Assembly (NCBI RefSeq): GCF_000716785.1
Contig: NZ_JNYY01000013.1
Location: 124,001-188,000 of the forward strand
Source: Amycolatopsis vancoresmycina
Lineage (GTDB): Bacteria; Actinomycetota; Actinomycetes; Mycobacteriales; Pseudonocardiaceae
DNA length: 64,000 nucleotides
Direction of reading: 5' to 3'
Part shown: positions 8,801 through 17,049 of the stretch, one piece after another
Position numbering within the stretch: position 1 is the first letter of the stretch
Layout: each line of letters begins with the position of its first letter
Position numbers and translations under genes: made by a program
Notes under the pieces: model-generated
What the model saw: the letters and a program-made list of their open reading frames with translations, nothing else
Told to the model about the DNA's origin: nothing
Databases searched by the model: none

Positions 8801-9617
8801 ACTCCCGGACCAGCCGGGCCAACTCTGCCGGCTGGTCCAGCGGCAGCAGCGTGTAGCTGTCCGCCACCTCGGCGAACTCGCTCTTGGGTAGCAGGGACGC
8901 CAGCCGTCGGCCGTGCTCGAGGGGCATCACGCGGTCCTCGGTGGCCCAGACGACCAGTACCGGGCGGTCGAAGGCCGGCAGCCGCTCGGCCGCTTCCACC
9001 AAAATGCCCGGTGCGGCGGCGGCCGCCCGGAGCACGCGAACCGTGTCCCGGCGGATGCCGGCCTGGCTCAGCAGCGGACGGATCCAGCGGGCCGTGGCCG
9101 CGTCTCCGCGTTTCGTCAGCCAGCCGAACGCGATCGGGAGGCGGCGCACCGCGCGCAGCCGCAGCTGCTGCACGAACAGCCCGAACAGGCGCGGCGAGAG
9201 CTTCCCCGCCAGGAACAGCGTCTTGCCGGTGAGGCCGGGCGGGAAGTTGTCGAACGCGTCGCACGACGCCAGCGCCACCCGGCTCACCCGGGGTGCGCCG
9301 CCGGTCATCAGCAGCTGGACCAGCGCGCCACCCGTGTCGACCCCGGCCAGGGTGACGTCCCGCAGGTCGAGCCGCTCCAGGAACTCCGCGAGCAGTTGCG
9401 CGATGCCGGGCATCGACAGGTCGGCGTCGTCGTGCACCGGGTGCCGGTGCGCGCCCAGCGGCAGCGTCGGGACCACGCAGCGCAGGCCGTCGAGCTGCGC
9501 CACCGGGGCGTCCCACAGCGAGCCGTCCATCAGGAGGCCGTGGACGAAGACGACAACCGGGCCCGCCCCGCCCGTGTCGGTGTACTCGACGGTGCCCGCG
9601 GACAGCTCGACCTGCAT
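8787..9617 (-). CDS. Alpha/beta-hydrolase fold protein with Asp at the nucleophile position
   Basis: 276 residues from the ATG at 9617, preceded by GGGAGG; a longer in-frame start at 9668 would run through the palindrome at 9651-9664, so I prefer the short form. The fold is clear: oxyanion HGLLMDG near residue 26, nucleophile elbow AGVDTGGA (D94, where Ser is usual), and VVWATEDRVMP for the acid. The place of the catalytic His reads DSYTLLPLDQP with no His. Asp nucleophiles occur in haloalkane dehalogenases and epoxide hydrolases, but the missing His suggests altered or lost catalysis. It lies just downstream of a TetR gene and is probably controlled by it. Confidence 0.85.
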   Translation of the reverse strand: MQVELSAGTVEYTDTGGAGPVVVFVHGLLMDGSLWDAPVAQLDGLRCVVPTLPLGAHRHPVHDDADLSMPGIAQLLAEFLERLDLRDVTLAGVDTGGALVQLLMTGGAPRVSRVALASCDAFDNFPPGLTGKTLFLAGKLSPRLFGLFVQQLRLRAVRRLPIAFGWLTKRGDAATARWIRPLLSQAGIRRDTVRVLRAAAAAPGILVEAAERLPAFDRPVLVVWATEDRVMPLEHGRRLASLLPKSEFAEVADSYTLLPLDQPAELARLVREFTAG

Positions 9618-9650
9618 TGCAGCCTCCCAGAGAAGTCCCCCGGGGGAAGT

Positions 9651-9664
9651 GAACCACGTGGTTC
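9651..9664. promoter_or_regulatory. Perfect 14-bp palindrome, probable TetR operator
   Basis: GAACCACGTGGTTC sits in the 62-base gap between the TetR gene end (9680) and the hydrolase start (9617). Its position and symmetry fit an operator for the adjacent regulator controlling an internal hydrolase promoter. Confidence 0.6.
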
Positions 9665-9679
9665 GCAAACTGTCGAGGA

Positions 9680-10303
9680 TCAGGGCGCGGCTTCCTCCCG
9701 TTCGACCGCCCGCAGCAGGGCCGCGAACCCGGCGGCCGCGCCGTCGCCGTCCGGGCTGGTCAGCAGGTCCACGAGGAAACCGCGCAGCGCCGCGAGGATC
9801 ATCTCGGCCACCTCGAGCTTGCGCTGCTCCGGCCAGTGCGCCGGGCAGAACGACACCAGCGTCGGCAGGTACTGCTGGGAAGCACCCCGGCCGAGCGCGG
9901 CGTACCGGCCCGGGTCATACATCGCCAGGCCCATCGCCTGGTCGAGGACGCGCCGCAGCTGCGTCTCCTCGTCGCGGAGGCTGGCCCAGGCGGCTCGGAC
10001 CCGGCCAGCGAGCGTCGGCGGCTCCGCTGCGACGGCCGTCAGCGCGTTGCCGATCCGCCGTTCCCGCAGCGTGAAGACCACCTGCCGCAGCAGGTCTTCG
10101 GCGCCTTCGAAGTGGTAGAGCAGCACCTTGTGCGTCGTGCCGGCCGCCCGGGCGGCGCGCCGCAGCGAGAAGTCGACGAGCCCGTTCTCGGCGACGTCGT
10201 CGGTGATCTTCGCCAGCAGTTCCCGGCGCCGGGCCTCGCCGCGCGGCGACCCGGCCGACCGCCGGTAACCCGCCCGTGCCGGTTCGTCGGTAGCGTTGTC
10301 CAC
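9680..10303 (-). CDS. TetR-family transcriptional regulator
   Basis: 207 residues starting at the ATG at 10303. The N-terminal HTH (about residues 22-70: RRRELLAKITDDVAENGLVDFSL, then AARAAGTTHKVLLYHFEGAEDLLRQV) is typical of TetR; the C-terminal helices form a ligand domain of normal length. The next gene on the strand is the alpha/beta hydrolase, with a perfect palindrome between them. On the other side, 29 bases away, a broken SDR gene is transcribed divergently. The effector molecule is unknown. Confidence 0.9.
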   Translation of the reverse strand: MDNATDEPARAGYRRSAGSPRGEARRRELLAKITDDVAENGLVDFSLRRAARAAGTTHKVLLYHFEGAEDLLRQVVFTLRERRIGNALTAVAAEPPTLAGRVRAAWASLRDEETQLRRVLDQAMGLAMYDPGRYAALGRGASQQYLPTLVSFCPAHWPEQRKLEVAEMILAALRGFLVDLLTSPDGDGAAAGFAALLRAVEREEAAP

Positions 10304-10332
10304 GAAGGACAGCTTGGCACGGGGGACGGCGG

Positions 10333-10599
10333 ATGCGGGTACTGGTGACCGGGGGCAACGCGGGGATCGGGTACTTCGCGGCCGAGCAGCTGCACGGCAA
10401 GGACGCCGGTGCGCGGCCCGCGGTGCGCGCGGTCCTCCGCCCGGACGTCGAAGGCGGGCAGCTGTGGGGGCCGCGCGTGTTCGGCCTGCGCGGCCGGCCG
10501 CGCCTCGAACCCCGCTGGGCGAACCTCACCGACGACGCGGCCGCCGCCCGGTTGTGGACCGAAAGCGTGGCGCTGACCGGACTGGACCCGCTCGGCTAA
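10333..10599 (+). pseudogene. Internally deleted short-chain dehydrogenase remnant (88 aa)
   Basis: The first 18 residues (MRVLVTGGNAGIGYFAAE) are the Rossmann NAD(P)-binding start of a retinol-dehydrogenase-type SDR. By about residue 40 the sequence reads like the C-terminus of the same family (GGQLWGPRVFGLRGRP ... TDDAAAARLWTESVALTG). The middle, including Asn-Ala-Gly, the catalytic Ser and YxxxK, is absent: 88 residues against the usual 280-310. The frame is open, so the deletion was in frame. A functional short protein is unlikely. It is divergent from the TetR gene and ends against the type VII gene. Confidence 0.7.
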
Positions 10600-12143
10600 T
10601 CGTCCTCGCCGGTGACGTTGCCGATGCTGGCGGGGACACCCTTGATCATATCGACGACGGTCTTGCCGGCCAGACCCGACTTGCCGAACCACGGATCGGT
10701 CATGACCTTGATCGCCGACTCGAACTTTTCGGCGCCCTCCTTGCCGAAGAGCTTGCCGAGCTCGTGCACGGAGAAGTTGCTGATCTTGTCGAACTTCTGC
10801 ATGATCTCGGGCGTCACGCCGTCCACTTGGGACAGTTTGGTCTTGATGACGTCGGTCATCTGGTCGGTGAACGGCTTGTGCGGCTTGGGGTCCGGAGTGG
10901 ACGGAGTGGGGTCCGGCTTCGGTTCGGGAGCGGGGGTGGGTGCCGGTTCGGGCTTCGGATCCGGCTTGGGTTCGGGTTTGGGTTCCGGAGTGGCCGCCGC
11001 GGGCTCGGGTTTGGGCTCCGGCTTGGGTTCGGGAGTGGTGTCCGGCTTGGGGTCGGGCTTCGGTTCCGGTGTGGCCGAGGACGACGAGGGCTCAGGCTTG
11101 GGTTCCGGCTTCGGCTCGGGCTCGGGCTTGGGCTCAGGTTTGGGCTCGGGCTTGGGCTCCGGAGTGGCCGACGAAGACGAGGGCGCCGGTTCGGGCTTGG
11201 GCTCGGGCTTGGGTTCCGGCGTCGGGTCCGGCTTGGGCTCGGGCTTCGGCTCCGGCGTCGCCGACGACGGTGTCGTGTCCGGCTTCGGCTCCGGTTTTGG
11301 TTCCGGCTTGGGCAGCGGTGTTGCGTCCGGCTTCGGGGTGGGCGTCGGCGTCAGGCTGCTCGTCGGGGGCTTGGCCGCCGCCAGGTCGTCGCCCGCCTTG
11401 CCCAGCTTCGTTAGTGCCTGCAGCAGGTCGCCGAGCTTCTTCGCCAGCTGGGCCAGCTTGGCGCCGATCTTGCCCAGTGCCGTCGCCACCGTGCCGATCG
11501 TCGTGCCGATGAAGATCGCGATCGACGCGCCGAACGTCACCGGGGCCAGCGCCGCCGCGATCAGGGCGCCCTTGACGATCGTCGCCAGGAGCATCGCGAT
11601 CAGGTCGCGGAGGATGCCGCGGAAGGCGCCGACGATGCCGCCGGCGATCTTCATGTTCTTGCCGGCCTCGTCGAGGTAGCCGCCCAGGGAGGCCAGCTGC
11701 TCGGTGACCGCGTCCATGTCCTTCTTGAACTGGTCCGCGGCCTGCCCGCTCCAGTCCTTCAGCAGCACGTCGAGCGCCTGCTGGTGGTCGGCCGACCACT
11801 GCTCCAGCTTCTTCTTCTCCGCCGTCAGCGCTTCGCTGGCCGCCGCGATGCCGATCGGGTCGCCCATCAGGATGTCCAGCGGCCACCGCAGGATCGTGAT
11901 GTGCTCGATGAGCCAGCCGATCCCGGCCGTGAGCAGGCTGCCGATCGGGTCGAGGACCAGCCCGATCGTCTCCAGCGCCATGCCGGCCGAGCCGATGCCG
12001 ATCGCGACCTTGTCGTGCTCCTTGACGGCCTTGTCCAGGCCGATCGCCGCCTCGAAGAACCCGGCCCCGGCGGAGGCGTTGTCGCTGTTGAACAGCTCCG
12101 AACCGTGGAGGCTGACGTCCTTGCTCCGGTAGTCGTCGCCCAC
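10596..12143 (-). CDS. WXG100-like type VII secretion substrate with Pro-Lys repeat and unknown C-terminal domain
   Basis: 515 residues. I place the start at the GTG at 12143, which overlaps the previous stop (TAGTG); the longer frame upstream is antisense-like. Residues about 15-170 contain a WXG100-type helical hairpin (LKDWSGQAADQFKKDMDAV, with W-S-G in the turn) followed by hydrophobic helices (IVKGALIAAALAPVTFGAS, residues about 190-225). Residues about 262-420 are a low-complexity (E/D)PKP repeat, a stiff spacer as in secreted polymorphic toxins. The last 95 residues are a globular domain ending DMIKGVPASIGNVTGEDD that I do not recognise. It is the third gene of a tightly overlapping type VII trio; no immunity gene follows. 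Confidence 0.7.
   Translation of the reverse strand: MGDDYRSKDVSLHGSELFNSDNASAGAGFFEAAIGLDKAVKEHDKVAIGIGSAGMALETIGLVLDPIGSLLTAGIGWLIEHITILRWPLDILMGDPIGIAAASEALTAEKKKLEQWSADHQQALDVLLKDWSGQAADQFKKDMDAVTEQLASLGGYLDEAGKNMKIAGGIVGAFRGILRDLIAMLLATIVKGALIAAALAPVTFGASIAIFIGTTIGTVATALGKIGAKLAQLAKKLGDLLQALTKLGKAGDDLAAAKPPTSSLTPTPTPKPDATPLPKPEPKPEPKPDTTPSSATPEPKPEPKPDPTPEPKPEPKPEPAPSSSSATPEPKPEPKPEPKPEPEPKPEPKPEPSSSSATPEPKPDPKPDTTPEPKPEPKPEPAAATPEPKPEPKPDPKPEPAPTPAPEPKPDPTPSTPDPKPHKPFTDQMTDVIKTKLSQVDGVTPEIMQKFDKISNFSVHELGKLFGKEGAEKFESAIKVMTDPWFGKSGLAGKTVVDMIKGVPASIGNVTGEDD
10870..11345 (-). repeat. Degenerate tandem repeat encoding (E/D)PKP units
   Basis: Short units of the form PEPKPEPKP, interrupted by SSATPEP and TTPEP spacers, repeat through the coding sequence of the WXG-like protein. 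On the opposite strand the same DNA gives Gly-Ser-Gly-Leu repeats, which are not a gene. The number of units is likely to vary between strains. Confidence 0.8.
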
Positions 12144-12457
12144 TATTCGAACCTCACGATCGAGTTCACGGCGTCTTCTTCGCCCGACTGGTAGCGCTTC
12201 GCCGCTTCGGCGACCTTGTCGGCGAACTCGCCGACGGTCTTCGCGTACTCGCCGAACTGGTGGTGGGCCTTGTCGGTCCAGGTGCTCGCGCCGGCCGCCA
12301 TCAGCTGGCACGCCGGGTTGATGCCGAACATGCCGGGGTCGCACACCATCCCGCCGACCAGGTCCGCGGTGCTCTGCAGGTTGCTCTGCAACTCGTCGAG
12401 GTGCTTGCCGAAGTTCGCCAGCGGGTCCGCCGAGACCCGGAAGCCGCCGCCGCTCAC
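12143..12457 (-). CDS. EspC-like type VII secretion target protein
   Basis: 104 residues from GTG at 12457, whose GTGA overlaps the stop of the upstream YbaB-like gene. The sequence (FRVSADPLANFGKHLDELQ, then AGASTWTDKAHHQFGEYAKTVGEFADKVAEAAKRY) is a short helical-hairpin protein of the ESX target (EspC/DUF2580) type. These are small partners co-expressed with type VII substrates. Overlaps with both neighbours indicate translational coupling and one operon. Confidence 0.75.
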   Translation of the reverse strand: MSGGGFRVSADPLANFGKHLDELQSNLQSTADLVGGMVCDPGMFGINPACQLMAAGASTWTDKAHHQFGEYAKTVGEFADKVAEAAKRYQSGEEDAVNSIVRFE

Positions 12458-12933
12458 CAGGGGTTCGATTCGTCGTCGAGGCGGTCGTCGGCCGCGGGAC
12501 GTCGTCGCGGCGCCGCGGCCGGGGGCGGCGGAGGCGTCGGCTCGGGGCTCTCCGGGGCCGCGAAGTCGCCGTCCGGCGGCGGGTCCGGCGGCAGGAAGGA
12601 CCGGACCATCGCGGTCGATTCCGTGTCGCCGTTGATGGCGGCGAAGGAATCCGCGACCGCCCGGGCGGTCTGACGTTGCGCGTCGCGGACCGCGCCCATG
12701 ATCGCCGCGGTCAGCCGGGCCGGGCCCAGCTCGCACGCGCGGTGGCCGAGCTCGAGGTTCGTCAGCGCGCCGTTCGGAGCGAGTGTCACCGTCACCGCGC
12801 CGTCGCGGCTTCGGACCGTGGCGCCGGCGGTGGAGAGCGCTTCGTTCAGCGCTGCGGACTTCGACTGCATCTCCCGGATCTGCCGCTCGAGCAGGAGCTG
12901 GAAGTCTTCGCCTTGGCTGAGGTTCGGTTGCAC
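12454..12933 (-). CDS. YbaB/EbfC-family protein, first gene of the type VII trio
   Basis: 159 residues from GTG at 12933 with GAGGAG upstream. Residues 1-110 match the YbaB/EbfC nucleoid-associated fold as found in actinobacterial type VII loci (LLLERQIREMQSKSAALNEAL ... SRDGAVTVTLAPNGALTNLEL). The C-terminus is a Pro-rich acidic tail. In ESX loci such proteins precede EspC-like and WXG-like genes, as here. Whether they bind DNA or act as chaperones is unsettled. Confidence 0.75.
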   Translation of the reverse strand: MQPNLSQGEDFQLLLERQIREMQSKSAALNEALSTAGATVRSRDGAVTVTLAPNGALTNLELGHRACELGPARLTAAIMGAVRDAQRQTARAVADSFAAINGDTESTAMVRSFLPPDPPPDGDFAAPESPEPTPPPPPAAAPRRRPAADDRLDDESNPW

Positions 12934-13079
12934 GGCATTTGCTCCTCGACGCTCCGGCGCAGGTGGCCGGGTTCCATGATCGAGTAGGCTAGCGCATACC
13001 GGACATTCATCTGGAATTCGTCGGGGGTATGCCTGGTTGTCTCCTTGATGGTGCCCTTGTGCACCTGCCGTGGCTTTGT

Positions 13080-13640
13080 CTAGCGTTTTGCTTCTGCTGC
13101 TCGCTGTACCTCTGTGTGGCGGGCCTTCCAGAACTCTGCGGTGCGGTTGCTCTCCGCTGCCGTCCTGCCGTCCAGTTGCTCGCGGAGGATGTCCGCGTGG
13201 CCTGCGTGGCGGTTCGTTTCCGTCAGTACGTGGACCAGGATGTTGAACAGCTTCACCTTGGGGCGGGGCCACCAGGGCACGTGGCCTGGTGCGTCGATCG
13301 GCAACTCGGTGATCGTTGTGTCCGCGTGGGTCCATGCCCTGCGGTAGCCCTCGATGATCTCTGCTCGTGACTCGTGCTCGGTTGCCCACATGTCCCTGCC
13401 TCGTGCTTCGGCGTCGTCCCAGCGTGGCAGTGACTCCGGGAACGGGCGGGCGAAGATCTCGCCGAAGTAGCGTGCCTCTGTCAGCGTCAGGTGCTTGACC
13501 AGGCCGAGCAGGTTCGTTCCCGTCATGGTCAATGGGCGGCGGATGTCGTACTCGGTCAGGCCGTCCAGCTTGCCGAGCAGCTCTTCGCGGATCTCGCGCA
13601 GGTCGCCGTGCAGGTAGTCCTTTGCGAACTCGTCGATCAT
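13080..13640 (-). CDS. DinB-family (DUF664) putative metal-dependent protein
   Basis: 186 residues. The four-helix DinB fold is recognisable: LREELLGKLDGLTEYDIRRPL near the N-terminus, GLVKHLTLTEARYFG with a metal-ligand-type His, and VHVLTETNRHAGHADILREQLDG with the C-terminal His pair. Members include mycothiol-dependent transferases; the substrate here is unknown. It starts 13 bases after the stop of the upstream GH15 gene and may be cotranscribed with it. Confidence 0.85.
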   Translation of the reverse strand: MIDEFAKDYLHGDLREIREELLGKLDGLTEYDIRRPLTMTGTNLLGLVKHLTLTEARYFGEIFARPFPESLPRWDDAEARGRDMWATEHESRAEIIEGYRRAWTHADTTITELPIDAPGHVPWWPRPKVKLFNILVHVLTETNRHAGHADILREQLDGRTAAESNRTAEFWKARHTEVQRAAEAKR

Positions 13641-13653
13641 GGCGTCCAGCCTG

Positions 13654-16600
13654 TCAGCCCACGGGCACTCCGCGCACCGTCACCGGGCCGCGGGTCGGGT
13701 CCAGCTCCAGCTTCTGGTCCACTCCGGATGGCGTCAGGACGTCGAACGCCTTCGGGGCCGTTGCCGGGTCCGCCGCGCAGATCGGGGTCGTTCCGCCGGG
13801 GGCGCACAGGCCGAACGTGTACTGACCCGCCGTCGGGGTGAACGGCCTCGCCTGGTCCGGGGAGTTGCCGTCCTGGCCGGTGAGCACCACCGCGAACGTC
13901 CAGCCCGGTCCCGGCGTCCCGAAGGCCTCCTTCGCCACGCTGACCGTGATGTACCGCGTTGCCTGCGACGCCTGCACCGACGGCGTTGCCAGCGAAGCGC
14001 CCGAAGCGTCGACGAGCGCTGGTTCGGCGAAGCCCTGGACCTCGATGCGGCGGCTCCAGGCGTCCTGGGCCGCGATCGTGTACGCGCGGCTCGGGAACGG
14101 GGCCGCCGTCGATGTTGCCGTTGCTGCCGGGTCGTGGCCGTAGATCGTCAGCAGCTGGGCGCCCAGTGGCGAGCCGAACGTCGGGGTCAGGTCGCGGAGC
14201 TGGGCCCGGAACACCAGGGTGGTGCCCGAGTCGATGATCTGGAACCGCTGCAGGTCGAACGCGCCCGCGTGGAAGTCGCCCGCCGTCGGGTACGTGTACG
14301 TGCCCGGGCCGTTGTCGTCGGCGTCCGGGTCCGTGGTGTCCAGCAGGACCGTTCCGGTCACGAAGTCCGAGCTGATCGTCTTCTGCGCGTAGCCCGTTCC
14401 GGCACCCGTTGCGGTCGCCGTGACCACGTTCGCGCCCAGCGGGGTCGGTACCGTCGCGGTGAACGTGCCCGCCGCCGAAGCCCGGGTCGACAGCACCGTC
14501 GTCGTGCCCGCGTCCGTCGCCGAGACGGCGAGGTCGACGCGGCTGCCCGGGGGCGCGGTTCCGGTGACCACGGCCGTTGCGGTGGACACCGATGCCGGTG
14601 CGTCGAGCGTGACAGCCAACGCTGCCGGGGGCGACGCGTACCGGGTGCGGACGTCGGCGGGCTGCTCGGGCAGGCGGCCGTCGTCGAGGGCGCGGGCCAG
14701 GCGCACCGACTGGGACTGCGCCCAGCTCAGCGGCGCCACCGACCCCACCGACTGGCCCGGTGTGAAGCCGATCGACGCCGTGCGCGGGTCCGAGCCGTAC
14801 GGTGACGCGGGCAGCGCCGGGTTTTCCCAGATCTGCTCGGGGATCAGGCCCGTTCCGCCCGTCTGCGCCCGCATCGCGCGCAGCAGGGCCGCCGCGCCCG
14901 CCCGGTCGCCGGTTTGGACGGCCTGCTCGCCGCGTTCACCCGCGAGGACCGGCCAGAGGTGGCCGGAACCGGTGTTCGTCGACGGCCAGGGAGCGCCCGT
15001 GGGGCCGCAGTTCGTCGGGTCCGGTTCGTAGCAGTCGCCGTAGCCGTCCTCGCTGCCCGCCGCCGACGTGCCGTAGCGGTACCAGCCCGGGCCGGCCGGG
15101 GTGTCCCGCTTGATCACGCGGTCCACGACGGCGAGCGACGCGGCGACGTCGGGGTCGTTCGCGGGCAGCACGCCCAGGCGCGTCAGCTCGAGGAAGCCGG
15201 CGTCGACGATCGCGCGCTGGTCGGCGTCGACCGAACCGTTGCCGAGGTTGTAGATCCACTCCGAGTCCGGGTTGCCGTTCTTGGTCAGCCGCAGGAAGTA
15301 CCGGCCGCCGTACGGGCCGGTGGACGTCACGGTCCAGCCCTTGATGCTGCGCTGGAAGTGGTCCGCGGTCGCGCGGTAGACGTTCGCGCGCGCCGGGTCG
15401 CCGTTGCGGTCGGCGATCACGCCCGCCGCGACGAGGCCGGCGATCTCCGCGGCGATCGTCGAGGGGGAGTAGCCGCCCTGTTCCTCCCAGCGCTCGGAGC
15501 CGAACGCCGGTCCGTGCGCCACGACGAAGTCCGCGGCCGCCCGGATGTGGCCCGTGTAGAGGGTGCGGTCGCGGTCCAAGCCGGCCTGCAGCGCCATCAG
15601 GATCGGGTATGCGCTCTCGTCGAGCTGGTCACCACCCGAGTCGGGTGCCTTCTTGCCGTTGAGCAGCGAGTTGCGCGGGAACCGGCCGTCCGGCTGCTGC
15701 TGCCGCGCGAACAGCCACCGGACGCTCGCCCGCGCCGTCTCGCGATCGCCGGCGGCCAGGAGGCCGGAGAAGCTTTCGTAGAGGTCGCGGGCGAAGATCT
15801 CGCGGTAGGAACCGAAGTAGACCGGCTTGCCGCCGGGCGCGTCGCCCGCGGACACCGCCTGACCCCACGGGCTGCCGAGCGACGCGACCACCGCGCCCGG
15901 GAACGTCTTGTCCTCACTGGCCTTCAGCACGTTGACCGACTGGTAGTAGGCAGCAGTGTCTTCGGAATCCTTGCCCCGCAGCGGGATCAGCCCGTTGTCG
16001 TAGTCACGCCACTCGCGCGCGTACTCGCGGTAGCTCTGCTCGAACGGCGTGCGCAGGCTCGCCCCGGCCGTCGCGACGGCGGCCCGGGCGTCCGCGCCGA
16101 AGCCCAGCGCCAGCACCGAGGGGCGGCGCGGCTGCAGGTCCAGCTGCGCGGTCTGGACGACGTTGCCGTTCACCGCCGACGGCGTCGTGTCGGTGAGCCG
16201 GTGGTCGCGGTCCAGCTGGGCCAGGCCGTCGCCCGCGGTGCCCGCGAACCCGCTGCCGGTGGCCAGGAACCGGCGGTCGGCGCGCAGGGCCGCGGCCAGC
16301 GGGGTGCCGTAGTCGCGGGCCGGCGCGCTCGACACCGTATTGCTGTCGGCGCTGACCAGCGCGGACGTCGCCGCGTCGACGGTCGCCGTGTCACCGCCGC
16401 CGTTGGCCGGGCCGCCGCCACCGTTGCCGTTGATGCTCGCGTCGAACCGCACGTACACCTTGAGGTCGCGCCCGGAGTCCCGCAGCGGTTCCAGCCGGGT
16501 GCGGATGAGCACGCCGGTCCGGGCCGGGTCGGCCAGGTACTCGGTGACCAGCCGGTACCGCCCGCTGCGCGGCGTCGACGTCACCTTGCACGCCATCCCG

Positions 16601-16926
16601 CCCGCGCTCGTGCGGACCGTGTAGGTCATGTCCCGCGCCTGCAGGTCGGTGAAGCTGCGGCCGTCGGTGACCGCGAACTGCAGCGTTTCGACGTTCGTGT
16701 TGTCGATCACCGGCGCGTAGACGTCGGACAGCACGCCGCCCGCCACGGTGAACCACGCCTTGCTCGTGGTGTTCCGCGCGGTGCCGAGGCAGTCCTTGCG
16801 GGCCAGGCCGAAGTGCGAGCCGGCCCCCGGTCCGGGCGCCGCGGCGGCCGCGGTGGCCGCCGGGGCGGGCAGGAGGGTCGCGGCGAGCACCGCGCACAGC
16901 ACCACGGACGACGTCGACCGAATCAT
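13654..16926 (-). CDS. Secreted glucodextranase / glucoamylase-like GH15 enzyme
   Basis: 1,090 residues with a signal peptide (residues 1-28, cleavage after a run of Ala near ATAAAAA). Residues about 35-290 form the N-terminal beta-sandwich; about 310-700 the GH15 (alpha/alpha)6 barrel with FARDLYESFSGLL and the base motif LIPEQIWE; about 715-810 an Ig-like domain; about 820-1,085 the glucodextranase C-terminal domain (DPDADDNGPGTYTYPTAGDF). This is the layout of Arthrobacter-type glucodextranase, which releases glucose from the ends of alpha-1,6-glucans, though alpha-1,4 activity cannot be excluded. It acts outside the cell. Confidence 0.88.
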   Translation of the reverse strand: MIRSTSSVVLCAVLAATLLPAPAATAAAAAPGPGAGSHFGLARKDCLGTARNTTSKAWFTVAGGVLSDVYAPVIDNTNVETLQFAVTDGRSFTDLQARDMTYTVRTSAGGMACKVTSTPRSGRYRLVTEYLADPARTGVLIRTRLEPLRDSGRDLKVYVRFDASINGNGGGGPANGGGDTATVDAATSALVSADSNTVSSAPARDYGTPLAAALRADRRFLATGSGFAGTAGDGLAQLDRDHRLTDTTPSAVNGNVVQTAQLDLQPRRPSVLALGFGADARAAVATAGASLRTPFEQSYREYAREWRDYDNGLIPLRGKDSEDTAAYYQSVNVLKASEDKTFPGAVVASLGSPWGQAVSAGDAPGGKPVYFGSYREIFARDLYESFSGLLAAGDRETARASVRWLFARQQQPDGRFPRNSLLNGKKAPDSGGDQLDESAYPILMALQAGLDRDRTLYTGHIRAAADFVVAHGPAFGSERWEEQGGYSPSTIAAEIAGLVAAGVIADRNGDPARANVYRATADHFQRSIKGWTVTSTGPYGGRYFLRLTKNGNPDSEWIYNLGNGSVDADQRAIVDAGFLELTRLGVLPANDPDVAASLAVVDRVIKRDTPAGPGWYRYGTSAAGSEDGYGDCYEPDPTNCGPTGAPWPSTNTGSGHLWPVLAGERGEQAVQTGDRAGAAALLRAMRAQTGGTGLIPEQIWENPALPASPYGSDPRTASIGFTPGQSVGSVAPLSWAQSQSVRLARALDDGRLPEQPADVRTRYASPPAALAVTLDAPASVSTATAVVTGTAPPGSRVDLAVSATDAGTTTVLSTRASAAGTFTATVPTPLGANVVTATATGAGTGYAQKTISSDFVTGTVLLDTTDPDADDNGPGTYTYPTAGDFHAGAFDLQRFQIIDSGTTLVFRAQLRDLTPTFGSPLGAQLLTIYGHDPAATATSTAAPFPSRAYTIAAQDAWSRRIEVQGFAEPALVDASGASLATPSVQASQATRYITVSVAKEAFGTPGPGWTFAVVLTGQDGNSPDQARPFTPTAGQYTFGLCAPGGTTPICAADPATAPKAFDVLTPSGVDQKLELDPTRGPVTVRGVPVG

Positions 16927-17010
16927 CCGCCCATCCGATCACGACCGCCCCGGCGTGCACCAGGGCCGAACGGCGCCAGGAGCTCTTTACCGGTGATTGA
17001 GAATCCGAAC

Positions 17011-17020
17011 CGGTGGGTAG
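17011..17020 (+). promoter_or_regulatory. CGGTGGGTAG motif, possible alternative-sigma -10 element
   Basis: GGGTAG with GATT 16 bases upstream resembles the SigB-type actinobacterial pattern (GNNT-N14-16-GGGTAN). It lies about 30 bases before the HATPase gene. The same CGGTGGGTAG occurs before another HATPase gene at 36414-36423 on the minus strand. Confidence 0.35.
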
Positions 17021-17049
17021 CAAACCAGAAGTCCCCCGAGGAGGTGAAC

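Noticed and set aside
10870..11345. CRISPR-like repeat array
   Set aside because: The repeats are short, degenerate, in frame with a coding sequence and have no unique spacers.
10612..11679. Gly-Ser-Gly-Leu repeat protein on the plus strand
   Set aside because: It is the reverse complement of the (E/D)PKP stalk of the type VII protein and has no independent support.
14914..17049. Long plus-strand frame in front of the HATPase gene
   Set aside because: It is antisense to the GH15 gene and lacks domain features; only the part from 17050 onward has a ribosome site and conserved motifs.
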